NCBI GenBank assembly: GCA_028869255.1
Contig: CP110972.1
Location: forward strand, 1,741,001 to 1,805,000
From: Pseudomonas poae
GTDB taxonomy: Bacteria; Pseudomonadota; Gammaproteobacteria; Pseudomonadales; Pseudomonadaceae
DNA length: 64,000 nt
Reading direction: 5' to 3'
Both the position numbers and the translations under genes were made by a program. The notes under the pieces are model-generated. The model was not told the DNA's origin, did not search any database, and saw only the letters and a program-made list of their open reading frames with translations. This document shows positions 8,921 through 22,638 of this stretch, piece after piece. Numbering within the stretch: position 1 is the stretch's first letter; the number at the start of each line of letters is the position of its first letter.

Positions 8921-10079
8921 CGGCAAACCCCAAGCTCCCTTGCTTGACCAGTTCGCACAACAGGTCGCGACCGTCTTCGTCCGCGAGCCACGGGCCAAGG
9001 TTTTCGGCGTGCAGGGAATCAGCTGCGCACACCAGTTTCAGCAGCTCGCGCAGCTTGCCTGGCAGGTAACGGCTCTGGCCGCTGGCAAACAGCAGTACGT
9101 CGTCGTCGACTTCGGACCACGCTAGGCGTGCGCTTGGGTTGCGGACCAGAATCGCGCCGTCTTCCAGGCTGCTGATAAAGTCCTGCTCGGCCAGTTCTTC
9201 GCCAGCCACCAGTTCCGGGTAACGCGGCTCGGTCATGAATTGGCCGAACCAGGTCAGCAGCATGCGCTCGTCGCTCATGTGCTCGGCCAGCAGGCTCTTG
9301 AGGCGGTCCAGCGCGTCGCTCTGGATCTGGTGCGGGTCGCTGACCGGCTGGGCATCGGCGTCGGTGTAGCGCTCTTCGTCGGTCAGGTACTGGCTGAGGA
9401 AGTCGGTGAAGTGGGTCAGCACTTCAGCGGCGCTCGGCGCACGGAAGCCTACCGAGTAGGTCATGCAGTCATCTTCGGCAATACCGAAATGCGCCAGGCG
9501 CGGCGGCAGGTAGAGCATGTCGCCCGGTTCCAGCACCCATTCGGCACTTTCTTCGAATTCGGCGAGGATGCGCAGGTCGGCATGCTGCAGCAGCGGGCTT
9601 TCGGAGCTGCACATCTGGCCGATCTTCCAGTTGCGCTTGCCCTGGGCTTGCAGCAGGAACACGTCGTAGTTGTCGAAATGCGGGCCGACGCTGCCGCCGG
9701 GTGCGGCGAAGCTGATCATCACGTCATCGATGCGCCAGCTTGGCAGGAAGCGGAACTGCTCCAGCAGCTCGGCCACTTCCGGCACAAACTGGTCGACCGC
9801 CTGCACCAGCAGGGTCCACTCACGCTCGGGCAGGGTGCTGAAAGCATCTTCGGCGAACGGGCCGCGGCGCAGCTCCCACGGACGCTCGCCGTGTTCGATC
9901 ACCAGGCGCGACTCGACTTCTTCCTCGAGCGCCAGGCCGGCCAGTTCGTCGGCGTCGATCGGGCTTTCGAAATCAGGGATGGCCTGACGGATCAGCAGCG
10001 GTTTTTTCTGCCAGTAGTCGCGCAGGAATTCCCGTGCCGTGATGCCGCCCAGAAGTTGAAGAGGGATATCAGGATTCAT
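8913..10079 (-). CDS. roxA: Ribosomal protein uL16 arginine hydroxylase (JmjC-type)
   Basis: A 388-residue Fe(II)/2-oxoglutarate-dependent oxygenase of the YcfD/RoxA family, which hydroxylates an arginine of 50S protein L16. The JmjC core includes GPHFDNYDVFLLQ (HxD iron ligands) and a later DMLYLPPRLAHFG with the distal histidine. The start at 10079 (MNPDIPLQLLGG) is favoured over a longer frame. It lies directly downstream of purB, separated by a terminator, and overlaps the GNAT gene at its end. Confidence 0.9.
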   Translation of the reverse strand: MNPDIPLQLLGGITAREFLRDYWQKKPLLIRQAIPDFESPIDADELAGLALEEEVESRLVIEHGERPWELRRGPFAEDAFSTLPEREWTLLVQAVDQFVPEVAELLEQFRFLPSWRIDDVMISFAAPGGSVGPHFDNYDVFLLQAQGKRNWKIGQMCSSESPLLQHADLRILAEFEESAEWVLEPGDMLYLPPRLAHFGIAEDDCMTYSVGFRAPSAAEVLTHFTDFLSQYLTDEERYTDADAQPVSDPHQIQSDALDRLKSLLAEHMSDERMLLTWFGQFMTEPRYPELVAGEELAEQDFISSLEDGAILVRNPSARLAWSEVDDDVLLFASGQSRYLPGKLRELLKLVCAADSLHAENLGPWLADEDGRDLLCELVKQGSLGFADE

Positions 10080-10116
10080 GTGTAACCTATTGAAAAAAAG
10101 CACTTTTCAGACTGGA

Positions 10117-10142
10117 ATAAAAACGCCCGGCGCTGCCGGGCG
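10117..10142 (-). terminator. Rho-independent terminator of purB
   Basis: Eight-pair stem CGCCCGGC (10124-10131) / GCCGGGCG (10135-10142) with a three-base loop and an A-run at 10117-10123, which is a T-run for leftward transcripts. It follows the purB stop by about 20 bases. Confidence 0.9.
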
Positions 10143-10162
10143 TCTCAAGGGTCTTGCGGTAA

Positions 10163-11620
<1,458 letters not shown>

Positions 11621-11656
11621 TTACGCGTGAGGCTATAAAACGTGGGTTGCTGCGAC

Positions 11657-12280
11657 TTATTCGTTGCGCATCAACGGGTAAAGCTCTTTAAGCAATTTGC
11701 GCCGGCTGATCACCAACTGCCAGCGATGGCCGCCCAACTGTCGCCACAACCGCGCCGAACGAATACCGGCCAGGAGCAGGGCGCGGATTTTCGAGGCGTT
11801 GTTCGGTTGCTGCAGGTTGCGCATGTCGCCGTGCACCTGGATCCGCTGGCGCAAGGTGCTCAAGGTGTCCTGGTACAGCGCACCACAGGCGGCGATCACG
11901 TTTTCGTGGGCCGGGCCGAAGTGTTCCACCTGGGACTGGATCTGCGGCAGGCGCTTGCCGATGATCTCCAGCATGTCGTCACGCTTGGCCAGTTGCCGCT
12001 CCAGGCCGAGCATCGACAGGGCGTAGCGCAACGGCTCGCGCTGCAAGGTGCTCGGGTCGCGCTCCAGCGCGCCGATCAGTGCGCGATAACCTTCACGCAG
12101 CGCCAGGTCGTCGCCACCGTAAACTTCCAGGGTGTCCTTGGGGTCGCGGATCAGCAGGCTGCCGAGCATGCAGCTCAGGCCCGCCTCGGTGACCTGGCCG
12201 GTCTTGGCGATCTTGTCCACCAGTACCGCGGCGAGAAACACCCCGCCGAGTGCCGTCAATTGCTCCTGGGTCGGGCTCAT
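11657..12280 (-). CDS. hflD: High-frequency lysogenization protein HflD homologue
   Basis: A 207-residue, mostly helical protein of the HflD family, a peripheral inner-membrane protein that in E. coli binds the lambda CII activator. Its housekeeping role is unclear. Recognised by [20 protein letters not shown] at the start and the conserved [19 protein letters not shown] near the end. The ATG overlaps the mnmA stop as ATGA, and purB follows, giving the conserved mnmA-hflD-purB order. Confidence 0.92.
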   Translation of the reverse strand: MSPTQEQLTALGGVFLAAVLVDKIAKTGQVTEAGLSCMLGSLLIRDPKDTLEVYGGDDLALREGYRALIGALERDPSTLQREPLRYALSMLGLERQLAKRDDMLEIIGKRLPQIQSQVEHFGPAHENVIAACGALYQDTLSTLRQRIQVHGDMRNLQQPNNASKIRALLLAGIRSARLWRQLGGHRWQLVISRRKLLKELYPLMRNE

Positions 12281-13401
12281 GCCGGGTTGCTCCAGGGCTC
12301 GGCAACTTCAATCACGCCGCCTCCCAGGCAAATCTCACCGTCATAGAACACCACGGACTGGCCGGGGGTGACGGCGCGCTGCGGGTCGTCGAAGGTGGCG
12401 CGGTAGCCGCTGGCGGTTTTTTCCAGGGTGCAGGGCTGGTCGCTCTGGCGATAACGCACTTTGGCGGTCAGGCGGCGTGGGGTGCTCAGGTCGATCGGGT
12501 TGACCCAATAGATCTCGGAAGCCAGCAGCGCGCCGGAGAACAGCAGTGGGTGTTCATTGCCCTGGCCGACGATCAGCACGTTGTGTTCGAGGTCTTTGAC
12601 CAGCACGTACCACGGCTCCTCACCGGCGTCTTTCAAGCCGCCGATGCCCAGGCCCTGGCGTTGGCCGATGGTGTGGTACATCAAGCCGTGGTGGCGACCG
12701 ATCACGTCACCTTCGGTGGTTTTGATTTCACCCGGTTGCGCCGGCAGGTACTGCTTGAGGAAATCGCTGAAGCGGCGCTCGCCGATAAAGCAGATCCCGG
12801 TGGAATCCTTCTTCTTGGCGGTGGCCAGGCCGTGTTTCTCGGCAATCTTGCGCACTTCGGGTTTTTCCAGCTCGCCCACCGGGAACAGGGTCTTGGCGAT
12901 CTGTTCACCGCCGACGGCGTGCAGGAAGTAGCTCTGGTCCTTGTTCGGGTCCAGGCCCTTGAGCAGTTCGGTGCGGCCATCGATATCGCGGCGGCGCACG
13001 TAGTGGCCAGTGGCGATCAGGTCGGCGCCGAGCATCATGGCGTAGTCGAGGAACGCCTTGAACTTGATTTCGCGGTTGCACAGGATGTCCGGGTTCGGCG
13101 TGCGACCGGCCTTGTATTCGGCCAGGAAGTGCTCGAACACATTGTCCCAGTACTCGGCGGCAAAGTTGGCGGTGTGCAGCTTGATGCCGATCCTGTCGCA
13201 CACGGCCTGGGCGTCCGCCAGGTCGTCCATGGCGGTGCAATATTCCGTTCCATCGTCTTCTTCCCAGTTCTTCATGAACAGGCCTTCCACCTCATAACCC
13301 TGCTCCATGAGCAGAACGGCGGAAACGGAAGAATCCACGCCGCCGGACATGCCGACGATGACGCGCTTCTTTTGTGTGTCAGAAGGGGCTGGATCACGCA
13401 T
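12277..13401 (-). CDS. mnmA: tRNA-specific 2-thiouridylase
   Basis: Final enzyme of the sulfur relay that makes the 2-thio group of wobble uridine 34 in tRNA-Lys, -Glu and -Gln. The PP-loop [10 protein letters not shown] (about residues 19-28) binds ATP. The catalytic cysteines are in [12 protein letters not shown] and the [12 protein letters not shown] region. The length of 374 residues is normal. tusBCDE, which feed sulfur to this enzyme, are about 20 kb away in this window. Translationally coupled to hflD downstream. Confidence 0.97.
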   Translation of the reverse strand: MRDPAPSDTQKKRVIVGMSGGVDSSVSAVLLMEQGYEVEGLFMKNWEEDDGTEYCTAMDDLADAQAVCDRIGIKLHTANFAAEYWDNVFEHFLAEYKAGRTPNPDILCNREIKFKAFLDYAMMLGADLIATGHYVRRRDIDGRTELLKGLDPNKDQSYFLHAVGGEQIAKTLFPVGELEKPEVRKIAEKHGLATAKKKDSTGICFIGERRFSDFLKQYLPAQPGEIKTTEGDVIGRHHGLMYHTIGQRQGLGIGGLKDAGEEPWYVLVKDLEHNVLIVGQGNEHPLLFSGALLASEIYWVNPIDLSTPRRLTAKVRYRQSDQPCTLEKTASGYRATFDDPQRAVTPGQSVVFYDGEICLGGGVIEVAEPWSNPA

Positions 13402-13460
13402 AGGGTTTCAACGGGTGTCTTGAAAAAGGACGCGATTCTAGCAGGCCTGGGCCCGCAAGG

Positions 13461-13907
13461 CTAAAGAGAAGGGCGGATCAATTCCAGACTGTGACGCTGG
13501 CCGGCCAGATAATCATCGATACAGCGGATGATCAGCTCGCTGCGCCAGTCGTCGCGCACGGCCATCAGCTCGTCGCGGGTCAGCCAGCGGGCGCGCAGGA
13601 TGCCTTCGTCGAGTTGATAGTCCGGATGGTGTTTCAGCGCCTTGGCAATGAAGCAGACGCGCTGATAGGTCACGCCATTGCTGGGGGCGGTGTACAGGTA
13701 GATGCCGACAATGCCCGTGGGCTCGACGTCCCAGCCGGTTTCCTCGAGGGTTTCGCGCACGGCGGCCTCGGTCAGGGTTTCATGTGGGTCGAGGTGGCCG
13801 GCGGGCTGATTGAGCACGGCGCGGCCGCCCTTGAGTTCTTCGACCATCAGGAACTTGCCGTTGTCTTCGACGATGGTGGCGACGGTGATGTGGGGTTGCC
13901 AGGTCAT
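13461..13907 (-). CDS. NUDIX hydrolase
   Basis: A 148-residue NUDIX pyrophosphohydrolase. The NUDIX box GHLDPHETLTEAAVRETLEE runs at about residues 37-56 with the REtxEE metal-binding core intact. It resembles NudJ (a pyrimidine/thiamine pyrophosphate hydrolase in E. coli), which is also found beside mnmA there, but the substrate is not determined by sequence alone. It is 59 bases upstream of mnmA in the same direction. Confidence 0.88.
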   Translation of the reverse strand: MTWQPHITVATIVEDNGKFLMVEELKGGRAVLNQPAGHLDPHETLTEAAVRETLEETGWDVEPTGIVGIYLYTAPSNGVTYQRVCFIAKALKHHPDYQLDEGILRARWLTRDELMAVRDDWRSELIIRCIDDYLAGQRHSLELIRPSL

Positions 13908-13940
13908 TCAAAACCTCGATTCAGGGTGTGACGCGGTCAG

Positions 13941-14029
13941 TGTGGCAACGGGCTTGCTCGCGAATGCGGTAAGCCAGTCAAAGATGCATTCATTGACCCA
14001 GCGCATTCGCGAGCAAGCCCGCTCCCACA
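13941..14029. repeat. REP doublet
   Basis: TGTGGCAACGGGCTTGCTCG from 13941 paired with the inverted CGAGCAAGCCCGCTCCCACA ending at 14029. The inner arms GCGAATGCG / CGCATTCGC extend the pairing, so the pair can form a long hairpin with a spacer of about 32 bases. Confidence 0.85.
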
Positions 14030-14071
14030 TGTTGATCCGGTTTATTCAGTCAAGCCGCAGTGTCCGCAAAG

Positions 14072-14100
14072 AGAAACCCCGGCACGGGGCCGGGGCTTCT
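14072..14100 (-). terminator. Rho-independent terminator of idh
   Basis: GC-rich stem CCCCGGC (14077-14083) / GCCGGGG (14089-14095) with a five-base loop, about 20 bases after the idh stop. The run of T on the minus strand is short (TTTCTC), so it is a moderate candidate. Confidence 0.75.
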
Positions 14101-14116
14101 TTGCATCCTTACAACC

Positions 14117-16837
<2,721 letters not shown>

Positions 16838-18094
16838 ATGGGATACAAGAAGATTCAGGTTCCGGCAGTCGGCGACAAAATCACCGTCAATGCAGACCAT
16901 TCTCTCAATGTTCCTGATCAACCGATCATCCCTTACATCGAAGGTGACGGTATTGGCGTCGACATCAGCCCGGTGATGATCAAGGTAGTCGACGCAGCTG
17001 TTGAAAAGGCCTACGGCGGCAAGCGCAAAATCTCCTGGATGGAGGTTTACGCTGGCGAAAAGGCCACTCAAGTCTACGACCAGGACACCTGGCTGCCCCA
17101 GGAGACCCTGGATGCGGTCAAAGATTACGTAGTGTCCATCAAAGGCCCGCTGACCACCCCGGTTGGCGGCGGCATCCGTTCGCTGAACGTGGCCCTGCGT
17201 CAGCAACTCGATCTGTATGTGTGTCTGCGCCCGGTGCGCTGGTTCGAAGGCGTGCCCAGCCCGGTCAAGAAGCCCGGCGACGTCGACATGACGATCTTCC
17301 GTGAAAACTCCGAAGATATTTACGCCGGGATCGAGTGGAAAGCCGGTTCGCCGGAAGCGATCAAGGTGATCAAGTTTCTCAAGGAGGAAATGGGGGTTAC
17401 CAAAATCCGTTTCGACCAGGATTGCGGGATTGGCGTGAAGCCGGTTTCCAGGGAAGGCACCAAGCGCCTGGCGCGTAAAGCCCTGCAGTATGTAGTGGAT
17501 AACGACCGCGACTCGCTGACCATCGTGCACAAAGGCAACATCATGAAGTTCACCGAAGGTGCCTTCAAGGAATGGGCCTACGAAGTGGCGGCTGAAGAGT
17601 TTGGCGCGACCCTGCTCGACGGCGGCCCGTGGATGCAGTTCAAGAATCCGAAGACCGGCAAGAATGTAGTGGTCAAGGACGCCATTGCCGATGCGATGCT
17701 TCAGCAGATCCTGCTACGTCCGGCCGAGTATGACGTGATCGCCACCCTCAACCTCAATGGTGACTACCTGTCCGACGCCCTGGCGGCGGAAGTGGGCGGT
17801 ATTGGGATTGCGCCGGGTGCCAACCTGTCCGACACCGTGGCCATGTTCGAGGCCACACACGGGACGGCGCCGAAATATGCGGGCAAGGACCAGGTTAATC
17901 CGGGCTCATTGATCCTGTCGGCGGAAATGATGCTGCGCCACATGGGCTGGCTCGAAGCGGCGGACCTGATCATCAAAGGGACCAATGGTGCAATTTCGGC
18001 CAAGACTGTGACCTATGACTTCGAGCGTCTGATGGACGGTGCGAAGTTGGTGTCGTCGTCGGGCTTTGGTGATGCGCTGATTTCGCATATGTAG
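16838..18094 (+). CDS. icd: NADP-dependent isocitrate dehydrogenase, dimeric type
   Basis: TCA-cycle enzyme of 418 residues. The substrate-binding serine loop is visible as [18 protein letters not shown] and the phosphorylation-region arginine segment as REN(S)EDIYAGIEW, with NADP-site residues in [16 protein letters not shown]. In enterobacteria AceK phosphorylates the equivalent serine to divert isocitrate to the glyoxylate shunt; aceK is not in this window. The ATG at 16838 ([12 protein letters not shown]) is preceded by GGAG, whereas an in-frame ATG four codons earlier has no such site. Confidence 0.97.
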   Translation: MGYKKIQVPAVGDKITVNADHSLNVPDQPIIPYIEGDGIGVDISPVMIKVVDAAVEKAYGGKRKISWMEVYAGEKATQVYDQDTWLPQETLDAVKDYVVSIKGPLTTPVGGGIRSLNVALRQQLDLYVCLRPVRWFEGVPSPVKKPGDVDMTIFRENSEDIYAGIEWKAGSPEAIKVIKFLKEEMGVTKIRFDQDCGIGVKPVSREGTKRLARKALQYVVDNDRDSLTIVHKGNIMKFTEGAFKEWAYEVAAEEFGATLLDGGPWMQFKNPKTGKNVVVKDAIADAMLQQILLRPAEYDVIATLNLNGDYLSDALAAEVGGIGIAPGANLSDTVAMFEATHGTAPKYAGKDQVNPGSLILSAEMMLRHMGWLEAADLIIKGTNGAISAKTVTYDFERLMDGAKLVSSSGFGDALISHM

Positions 18095-18107
18095 GAGCGG
18101 CAGGTAT

Positions 18108-18147
18108 AAAAAACGGCCGTCCTGATTGTTCAGGAGGGCCGTTTTTA
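18108..18147. terminator. Bidirectional terminator between icd and the cold-shock gene
   Basis: A-run, then ACGGCC.. CCTGA / TCAGG ..GGCCGT, then T-run: a long stem symmetrical enough to work in both directions, between the convergent icd (plus) and cspD-like (minus) genes. Confidence 0.9.
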
Positions 18148-18174
18148 TTTGCAGAGCATTTGCGTGGCCGACTA

Positions 18175-18489
18175 TCAGGCCTTTTCTTTTTCTTTGTCTT
18201 TTTTGGCTTTATCTGCTGTTTGTTTGTCGTCGTGGGTTGCTTCGTGCTGCACGTGGTCGCGGTCTCCAGCTTTGCAGGCGTTACAGATGCCTACAGCGTG
18301 CAAGCCTTTTGGTCCTTGAATAATCTCAAATGACACCGGCTGGCCTGCTTTAAGCGTCTTGTACCCCTCCATCTCGATCGCTGAAAAATGCGCAAAAAGG
18401 TCCTCGGACTTACCATCTTCTACAATGAATCCGTAGCCCTTGGCATTGTTGAACCATTTGACCTTGCCTTTGATCTTGACGCCAGACAT
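18175..18489 (-). CDS. cspD: Cold-shock domain protein, CspD-like, with charged C-terminal tail
   Basis: The first 70 residues form a cold-shock domain with both RNA-binding motifs (KGYGFI and DLFAHFSAI). In Pseudomonas the cold-shock gene beside clpS is usually called cspD; the E. coli CspD inhibits replication in stationary phase. Here the domain is followed by a CNAC motif and a tail of about 30 residues dominated by Lys, Asp and Glu, ending [11 protein letters not shown]. The ATG at 18489 has GAGGG eight bases upstream, while an ATG two codons earlier is too close to that site. It is divergent from clpS across a 224-base gap that holds an inverted repeat. Confidence 0.85.
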   Translation of the reverse strand: MSGVKIKGKVKWFNNAKGYGFIVEDGKSEDLFAHFSAIEMEGYKTLKAGQPVSFEIIQGPKGLHAVGICNACKAGDRDHVQHEATHDDKQTADKAKKDKEKEKA

Positions 18490-18633
18490 ACCCATATCCC
18501 TCTGCACCAGACTCCATCACTGGAGTATCATCCAGTTTATCCGTCCTAACCCGAATAAATAAGGTTGACTGCGCGGACCTTTTTTACCCACTGTGGGTTC
18601 TATTGGTTGTAACACTGATTCGCCGATAGTCAA

Positions 18634-18673
18634 GGCGACCAGTCGGTCAGAGTTGAAATTCTGACAGGTCGCC
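18634..18673. promoter_or_regulatory. Forty-base interrupted inverted repeat upstream of clpS
   Basis: Outer arms GGCGACC (18634-18640) and GGTCGCC (18667-18673), and inner arms GTCAGA (18646-18651) and TCTGAC (18660-18665), around an eight-base loop. It ends 40 bases before the clpS start, so it could be a leader hairpin or an operator. There is no T-run, so it is not a standard terminator. Confidence 0.5.
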
Positions 18674-18713
18674 CCCACCACTGTATTTGAACCACTGACG
18701 AACCTTTCTTTCC

Positions 18714-19082
18714 ATGCATGCAATCAGCCAGATTCGACTAACATTCAATCAGGATCGACCGGATCACGAGCACGATGACGACGGTTCTGCAGGCATTGCT
18801 GTTCAGGAGGCCAAGCCTGCTTTACAGGCGCCGCCGATGTACAAGGTGGTTTTGTTCAACGATGACTACACACCGATGGATTTCGTGGTCGAAGTACTCG
18901 AGGTGTTTTTTAACCTGAACCGCGAGTTGGCGACCAAGGTAATGCTGGCCGTTCACACAGAAGGACGGGCAGTATGTGGAGTGTTTACCCGCGACATCGC
19001 CGAGACAAAGGCCATGCAGGTCAACCAGTACGCCAGGGAAAGCCAGCATCCGCTACTCTGTGAAATCGAGAAGGACGGTTAA
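18714..19082 (+). CDS. clpS: ATP-dependent Clp protease adaptor ClpS
   Basis: N-recognin that binds N-terminal Leu, Phe, Tyr or Trp and delivers the protein to ClpA. The 122-residue product has a disordered acidic N-terminal part (about residues 14-40) and the conserved fold [21 protein letters not shown] with the NDDYTPM substrate-pocket motif, then [20 protein letters not shown]. The start has no strong Shine-Dalgarno sequence. clpA follows after 29 bases, the standard clpSA operon. Confidence 0.97.
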   Translation: MHAISQIRLTFNQDRPDHEHDDDGSAGIAVQEAKPALQAPPMYKVVLFNDDYTPMDFVVEVLEVFFNLNRELATKVMLAVHTEGRAVCGVFTRDIAETKAMQVNQYARESQHPLLCEIEKDG

Positions 19083-19111
19083 CGCCGACCACTTGGGTAT
19101 GAGGTGAAGCT

Positions 19112-21382
19112 ATGTTAAACCGCGAGCTCGAAGTCACCCTCAATCTTGCCTTCAAGGAGGCTCGTTCGAAGCGTCATGAATTCATGACCGTCGAACACCT
19201 GCTGCTGGCACTTTTGGATAACGAAGCTGCCGCTACCGTTTTACGTGCGTGCGGCGCCAACCTCGACAAACTCAAGCATGATCTGCAGGAGTTTATCGAC
19301 TCCACCACGCCACTGATCCCCGTGCATGACGAGGACCGTGAAACCCAGCCAACCCTGGGCTTCCAGCGGGTATTGCAGCGTGCTGTTTTCCACGTTCAGA
19401 GCTCCGGTAAGCGTGAAGTCACAGGCGCCAATGTGCTTGTGGCGATTTTCAGCGAACAGGAAAGCCAGGCAGTGTTCCTGCTCAAGCAGCAGAGCGTTGC
19501 CCGTATTGATGTCGTCAACTACATCGCCCACGGTATCTCCAAGGTGCCCGGGCACGGCGATCATTCCGAGGGTGAGCAGGATATGCAGGACGACGAGGGC
19601 GGTGAGTCTTCTTCTTCGGGCAATCCACTGGATGCCTATGCCAGCAACCTCAATGAACTGGCACGCCAGGGGCGGATCGATCCGCTGGTGGGGCGTGAGC
19701 TTGAGGTTGAGCGTGTAGCGCAGATCCTCGCACGTCGTCGCAAGAACAACCCGCTGCTGGTGGGTGAGGCGGGCGTGGGTAAAACCGCGATTGCCGAAGG
19801 CCTGGCCAAGCGTATCGTCGACAATCAGGTGCCTGACCTGCTGGCCAACAGCGTCGTCTACTCCCTTGATCTGGGCGCCTTGCTCGCCGGGACCAAGTAC
19901 CGTGGCGATTTCGAGAAGCGCTTCAAGGCGTTGCTCGGCGAGCTGAAAAAGCGTCCGCAGGCGATCCTGTTTATCGATGAGATCCATACCATCATTGGCG
20001 CCGGTGCGGCGTCCGGTGGGGTGATGGATGCCTCCAACCTGCTCAAGCCGCTGTTGTCGTCGGGTGATATCCGTTGCATCGGTTCGACCACGTTCCAGGA
20101 ATTTCGCGGCATCTTTGAAAAAGACCGTGCCCTGGCGCGCCGTTTCCAGAAAGTCGATGTGTCCGAACCTTCGGTTGAAGACACCATCGGCATTCTGCGC
20201 GGGCTCAAGGGGCGCTTCGAGGCGCACCACGGTATCGAATACACCGATGAGGCTCTGCGTGCGGCTGCCGAGCTGGCGTCGCGCTACATCAATGACCGGC
20301 ACATGCCGGACAAGGCGATTGATGTGATCGACGAGGCGGGTGCCTACCAGCGCCTGCAGCCGGTCGAGAAGCGTGTGAAGCGCATTGATGTGCCTCAGGT
20401 CGAGGATATTGTGGCGAAGATTGCGCGGATTCCGCCAAAACACGTCACCAGCTCCGATAAAGAGCTGCTGCGTAACCTGGAGCGTGACCTCAAGCTCACC
20501 GTATTCGGTCAGGATGCGGCCATCGACTCGCTGTCTACCGCCATCAAGTTGTCGCGTGCGGGCCTCAAGTCGCCGGACAAACCGGTCGGTTCGTTCCTGT
20601 TCGCAGGCCCGACCGGCGTCGGCAAGACCGAAGCGGCGCGTCAGTTGGCCAAGGCCATGGGTATTGAGCTGGTGCGCTTCGACATGTCCGAATACATGGA
20701 GCGCCACACGGTGTCGCGCCTGATCGGTGCGCCGCCGGGCTATGTCGGTTTCGACCAGGGCGGCCTGCTGACCGAGGCGATCACCAAGCAGCCGCATTGC
20801 GTGTTGCTGCTCGATGAAATCGAGAAGGCGCACCCGGAAGTCTTCAACCTGCTGCTGCAGGTGATGGACCACGGAACCCTGACCGACAACAACGGGCGCA
20901 AGGCGGACTTCCGTAACGTGATCGTGATCATGACCACCAACGCCGGTGCCGAAACGGCTGCGCGGGCTTCGATCGGCTTCAGCCATCAGGATCACTCTTC
21001 CGATGCGATGGAAGTGATCAAGAAGAGCTTTACGCCGGAGTTCCGTAACCGCCTGGACACCATTATCCAGTTTGGTCGCCTCAGCCATGAGGTCATCAAA
21101 AGCGTGGTGGACAAGTTCCTTACCGAGCTTCAAGCGCAGTTGGAAGACAAGCGCGTGCAGCTGGAAGTGACGGACGCGGCACGCAGCTGGCTGGCCGAAG
21201 GTGGCTACGACGCGGCAATGGGCGCCCGCCCGATGGCGCGTCTGATCCAGGACAAGATCAAGCGGCCATTGGCCGAAGAGATCCTGTTCGGCGAGCTGTC
21301 CGACCATGGTGGCGTGGTGCATATCGATCTGAAGGATGGCGAGCTGACCTTCGATTTCGAGACCACCGCCGAAATGGCCTGA
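19112..21382 (+). CDS. clpA: ATP-dependent Clp protease ATP-binding subunit ClpA
   Basis: AAA+ unfoldase that feeds ClpP. The Clp N-domain occupies about residues 1-145, followed by an acidic linker ([17 protein letters not shown]). D1 has Walker A GEAGVGKT at 218-225 and Walker B ILFIDE; D2 has Walker A GPTGVGKT at 499-506 and Walker [11 protein letters not shown]. The 756-residue length is normal for ClpA and it lacks the ClpB middle coiled coil. It works with ClpS encoded just upstream, and the downstream bpt and aat genes make its N-degron substrates. Confidence 0.97.
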   Translation: MLNRELEVTLNLAFKEARSKRHEFMTVEHLLLALLDNEAAATVLRACGANLDKLKHDLQEFIDSTTPLIPVHDEDRETQPTLGFQRVLQRAVFHVQSSGKREVTGANVLVAIFSEQESQAVFLLKQQSVARIDVVNYIAHGISKVPGHGDHSEGEQDMQDDEGGESSSSGNPLDAYASNLNELARQGRIDPLVGRELEVERVAQILARRRKNNPLLVGEAGVGKTAIAEGLAKRIVDNQVPDLLANSVVYSLDLGALLAGTKYRGDFEKRFKALLGELKKRPQAILFIDEIHTIIGAGAASGGVMDASNLLKPLLSSGDIRCIGSTTFQEFRGIFEKDRALARRFQKVDVSEPSVEDTIGILRGLKGRFEAHHGIEYTDEALRAAAELASRYINDRHMPDKAIDVIDEAGAYQRLQPVEKRVKRIDVPQVEDIVAKIARIPPKHVTSSDKELLRNLERDLKLTVFGQDAAIDSLSTAIKLSRAGLKSPDKPVGSFLFAGPTGVGKTEAARQLAKAMGIELVRFDMSEYMERHTVSRLIGAPPGYVGFDQGGLLTEAITKQPHCVLLLDEIEKAHPEVFNLLLQVMDHGTLTDNNGRKADFRNVIVIMTTNAGAETAARASIGFSHQDHSSDAMEVIKKSFTPEFRNRLDTIIQFGRLSHEVIKSVVDKFLTELQAQLEDKRVQLEVTDAARSWLAEGGYDAAMGARPMARLIQDKIKRPLAEEILFGELSDHGGVVHIDLKDGELTFDFETTAEMA

Positions 21383-21401
21383 TCGTTTACTGCAATACAG
21401 C

Positions 21402-21426
21402 AAAAGGCGCCGAAAGGCGCCTTTTT
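21402..21426 (+). terminator. Rho-independent terminator of clpSA
   Basis: Ten-pair stem AAAAGGCGCC (21402-21411) / GGCGCCTTTT (21416-21425) with a GAAA tetraloop and a T-run, 20 bases after the clpA stop. Confidence 0.92.
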
Positions 21427-21452
21427 GCTGTCTTGAAGATATCGCAAATCCC

Positions 21453-21480
21453 TGTGGGAGCAGGCAAGCCAGCTCCTACA
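21453..21480. repeat. Short REP-like palindrome
   Basis: TGTGGGAGCAGGCAAGCCAGCTCCTACA: a single, compact member of the REP family seen elsewhere in the window, located between two terminators in the convergent clpA/infA gap. Confidence 0.7.
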
Positions 21481-21516
21481 GGGGCAATTTTGGTGGCGGA
21501 TAAATAGCGCACACAC

Positions 21517-21544
21517 AAAAACGCCCGGCATAACCGGGCGTTTT
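21517..21544 (-). terminator. Rho-independent terminator of infA
   Basis: Seven-pair GC stem CGCCCGG (21522-21528) / CCGGGCG (21534-21540) with a five-base loop, flanked by A-run and T-run, 13 bases past the infA stop. Confidence 0.9.
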
Positions 21545-21556
21545 GTATTGACTTGC

Positions 21557-21775
21557 TTAACGAGCGCGGTAAGTGATGCGCCCTTTGCTCAAGTCATAGG
21601 GCGTCAGCTCGACGCGCACTTTGTCACCGGTAAGAATACGAATGTAGTTCTTGCGCATCTTGCCGGAGATATGCGCGGTTACGACGTGCCCATTTTCCAA
21701 CTCCACACGAAACATGGTGTTGGGCAGGGTGTCGACGACAGTGCCTTCCATTTCGAAGCTGTCTTCTTTCGACAT
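21557..21775 (-). CDS. infA: Translation initiation factor IF-1
   Basis: A 72-residue OB-fold (S1-like) protein that occupies the ribosomal A site during initiation. It begins [20 protein letters not shown] and ends [10 protein letters not shown], which is nearly invariant in gamma-proteobacteria. The ATG at 21775 was chosen over a longer frame on this basis. It lies downstream of bpt and convergent with clpA. Confidence 0.98.
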
Positions 21776-21875
21776 GCAGTAAAGCCCTCGGTATCCAGTG
21801 AATGGCCCGGTGCAACTGCGCCAGGCAAAAGCGGCGTGCATTGTGCCCGAAAAAGGGTGTTTAAGCCAAGGGGTT

Positions 21876-22583
21876 CTAGTTAAGCGTGACCCATCTTTGA
21901 TTAATCAGCAGCTCGATCGGCCGATATTGGGTTTTGTAGCTCATCTTTTTGCAGTTTTTGATCCAGTACCCGAGGTACACCGCTTCCAGTTCCTGGCGCA
22001 TGGCTTCGCCGATTTGCCAGAGGATGGCGAAGCGCCCGAGGCTGCGGCGTTCTTCGGCCGGTTCGTAAAAGGTGTAGACCGCCGACAGGCCGTTAGGCAG
22101 CAAATCGGTCACGGCCACGGCCACCAGGCGACCCTCGAGGCGGAACTCGTAGAAGCGCGAAAAAGGCAAATCGCGTACCAGGAAGGTGGAAAACTGGTCG
22201 CGACTGGGCGGGAACATGTCGCCGTCGGCATGGCGTTGTTCGATGTAGCGCTGGTAAAGGTCGAAGTATTCTTCGCTGAACCTGGGTTTGGCCGGCGTAA
22301 CCGTCAGGTCGGCGTTGCGTTTGAGGATGCGCTTCTGGTTGCGGTCCGCTGCAAACTGCGCCACAGGAATGCGTGCCGGGACGCACGCATTGCAGTTTTG
22401 GCAATGAGGCCGGTACAGATGATCGCCGCTGCGCCGAAAACCCATTTCCGAGAGATCGGCATACACATGCACGTCCATTGGCTGGCTGGGGTCGAGGAAC
22501 AGCGTGGTGGCCTGCTCGTCGGGCAGATAGCTGCAAGAGTGGGGTTGAGTGGCATAAAACTTCAAGCGCGCCAACTCGGTCAT
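21876..22583 (-). CDS. bpt: Aspartate/glutamate leucyltransferase (Bpt)
   Basis: Transfers leucine from Leu-tRNA to N-terminal Asp or Glu, creating a primary destabilising residue recognised by ClpS; older annotations call it arginyl-tRNA-protein transferase (ate). The 235-residue protein shows the N-terminal CSYLPDEQA and the cysteine motif [14 protein letters not shown], which form the conserved ATE N-domain, and an acyltransferase-like C-terminal half including [19 protein letters not shown]. The ATG at 22583 has GAGGG upstream. It sits between aat and infA in one direction. Confidence 0.95.
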
Positions 22584-22638
22584 GATCAACCCTCGGATAA
22601 GCTTTGAAATAAGTGTAAGCCACGCACGCGCAAGTCGC

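Noticed and set aside
19241..21403. 720-codon frame opposite clpA
   Set aside because: Antisense to clpA, which has both AAA+ domains. The opposing frame shows only the usual biased composition of a high-GC shadow.
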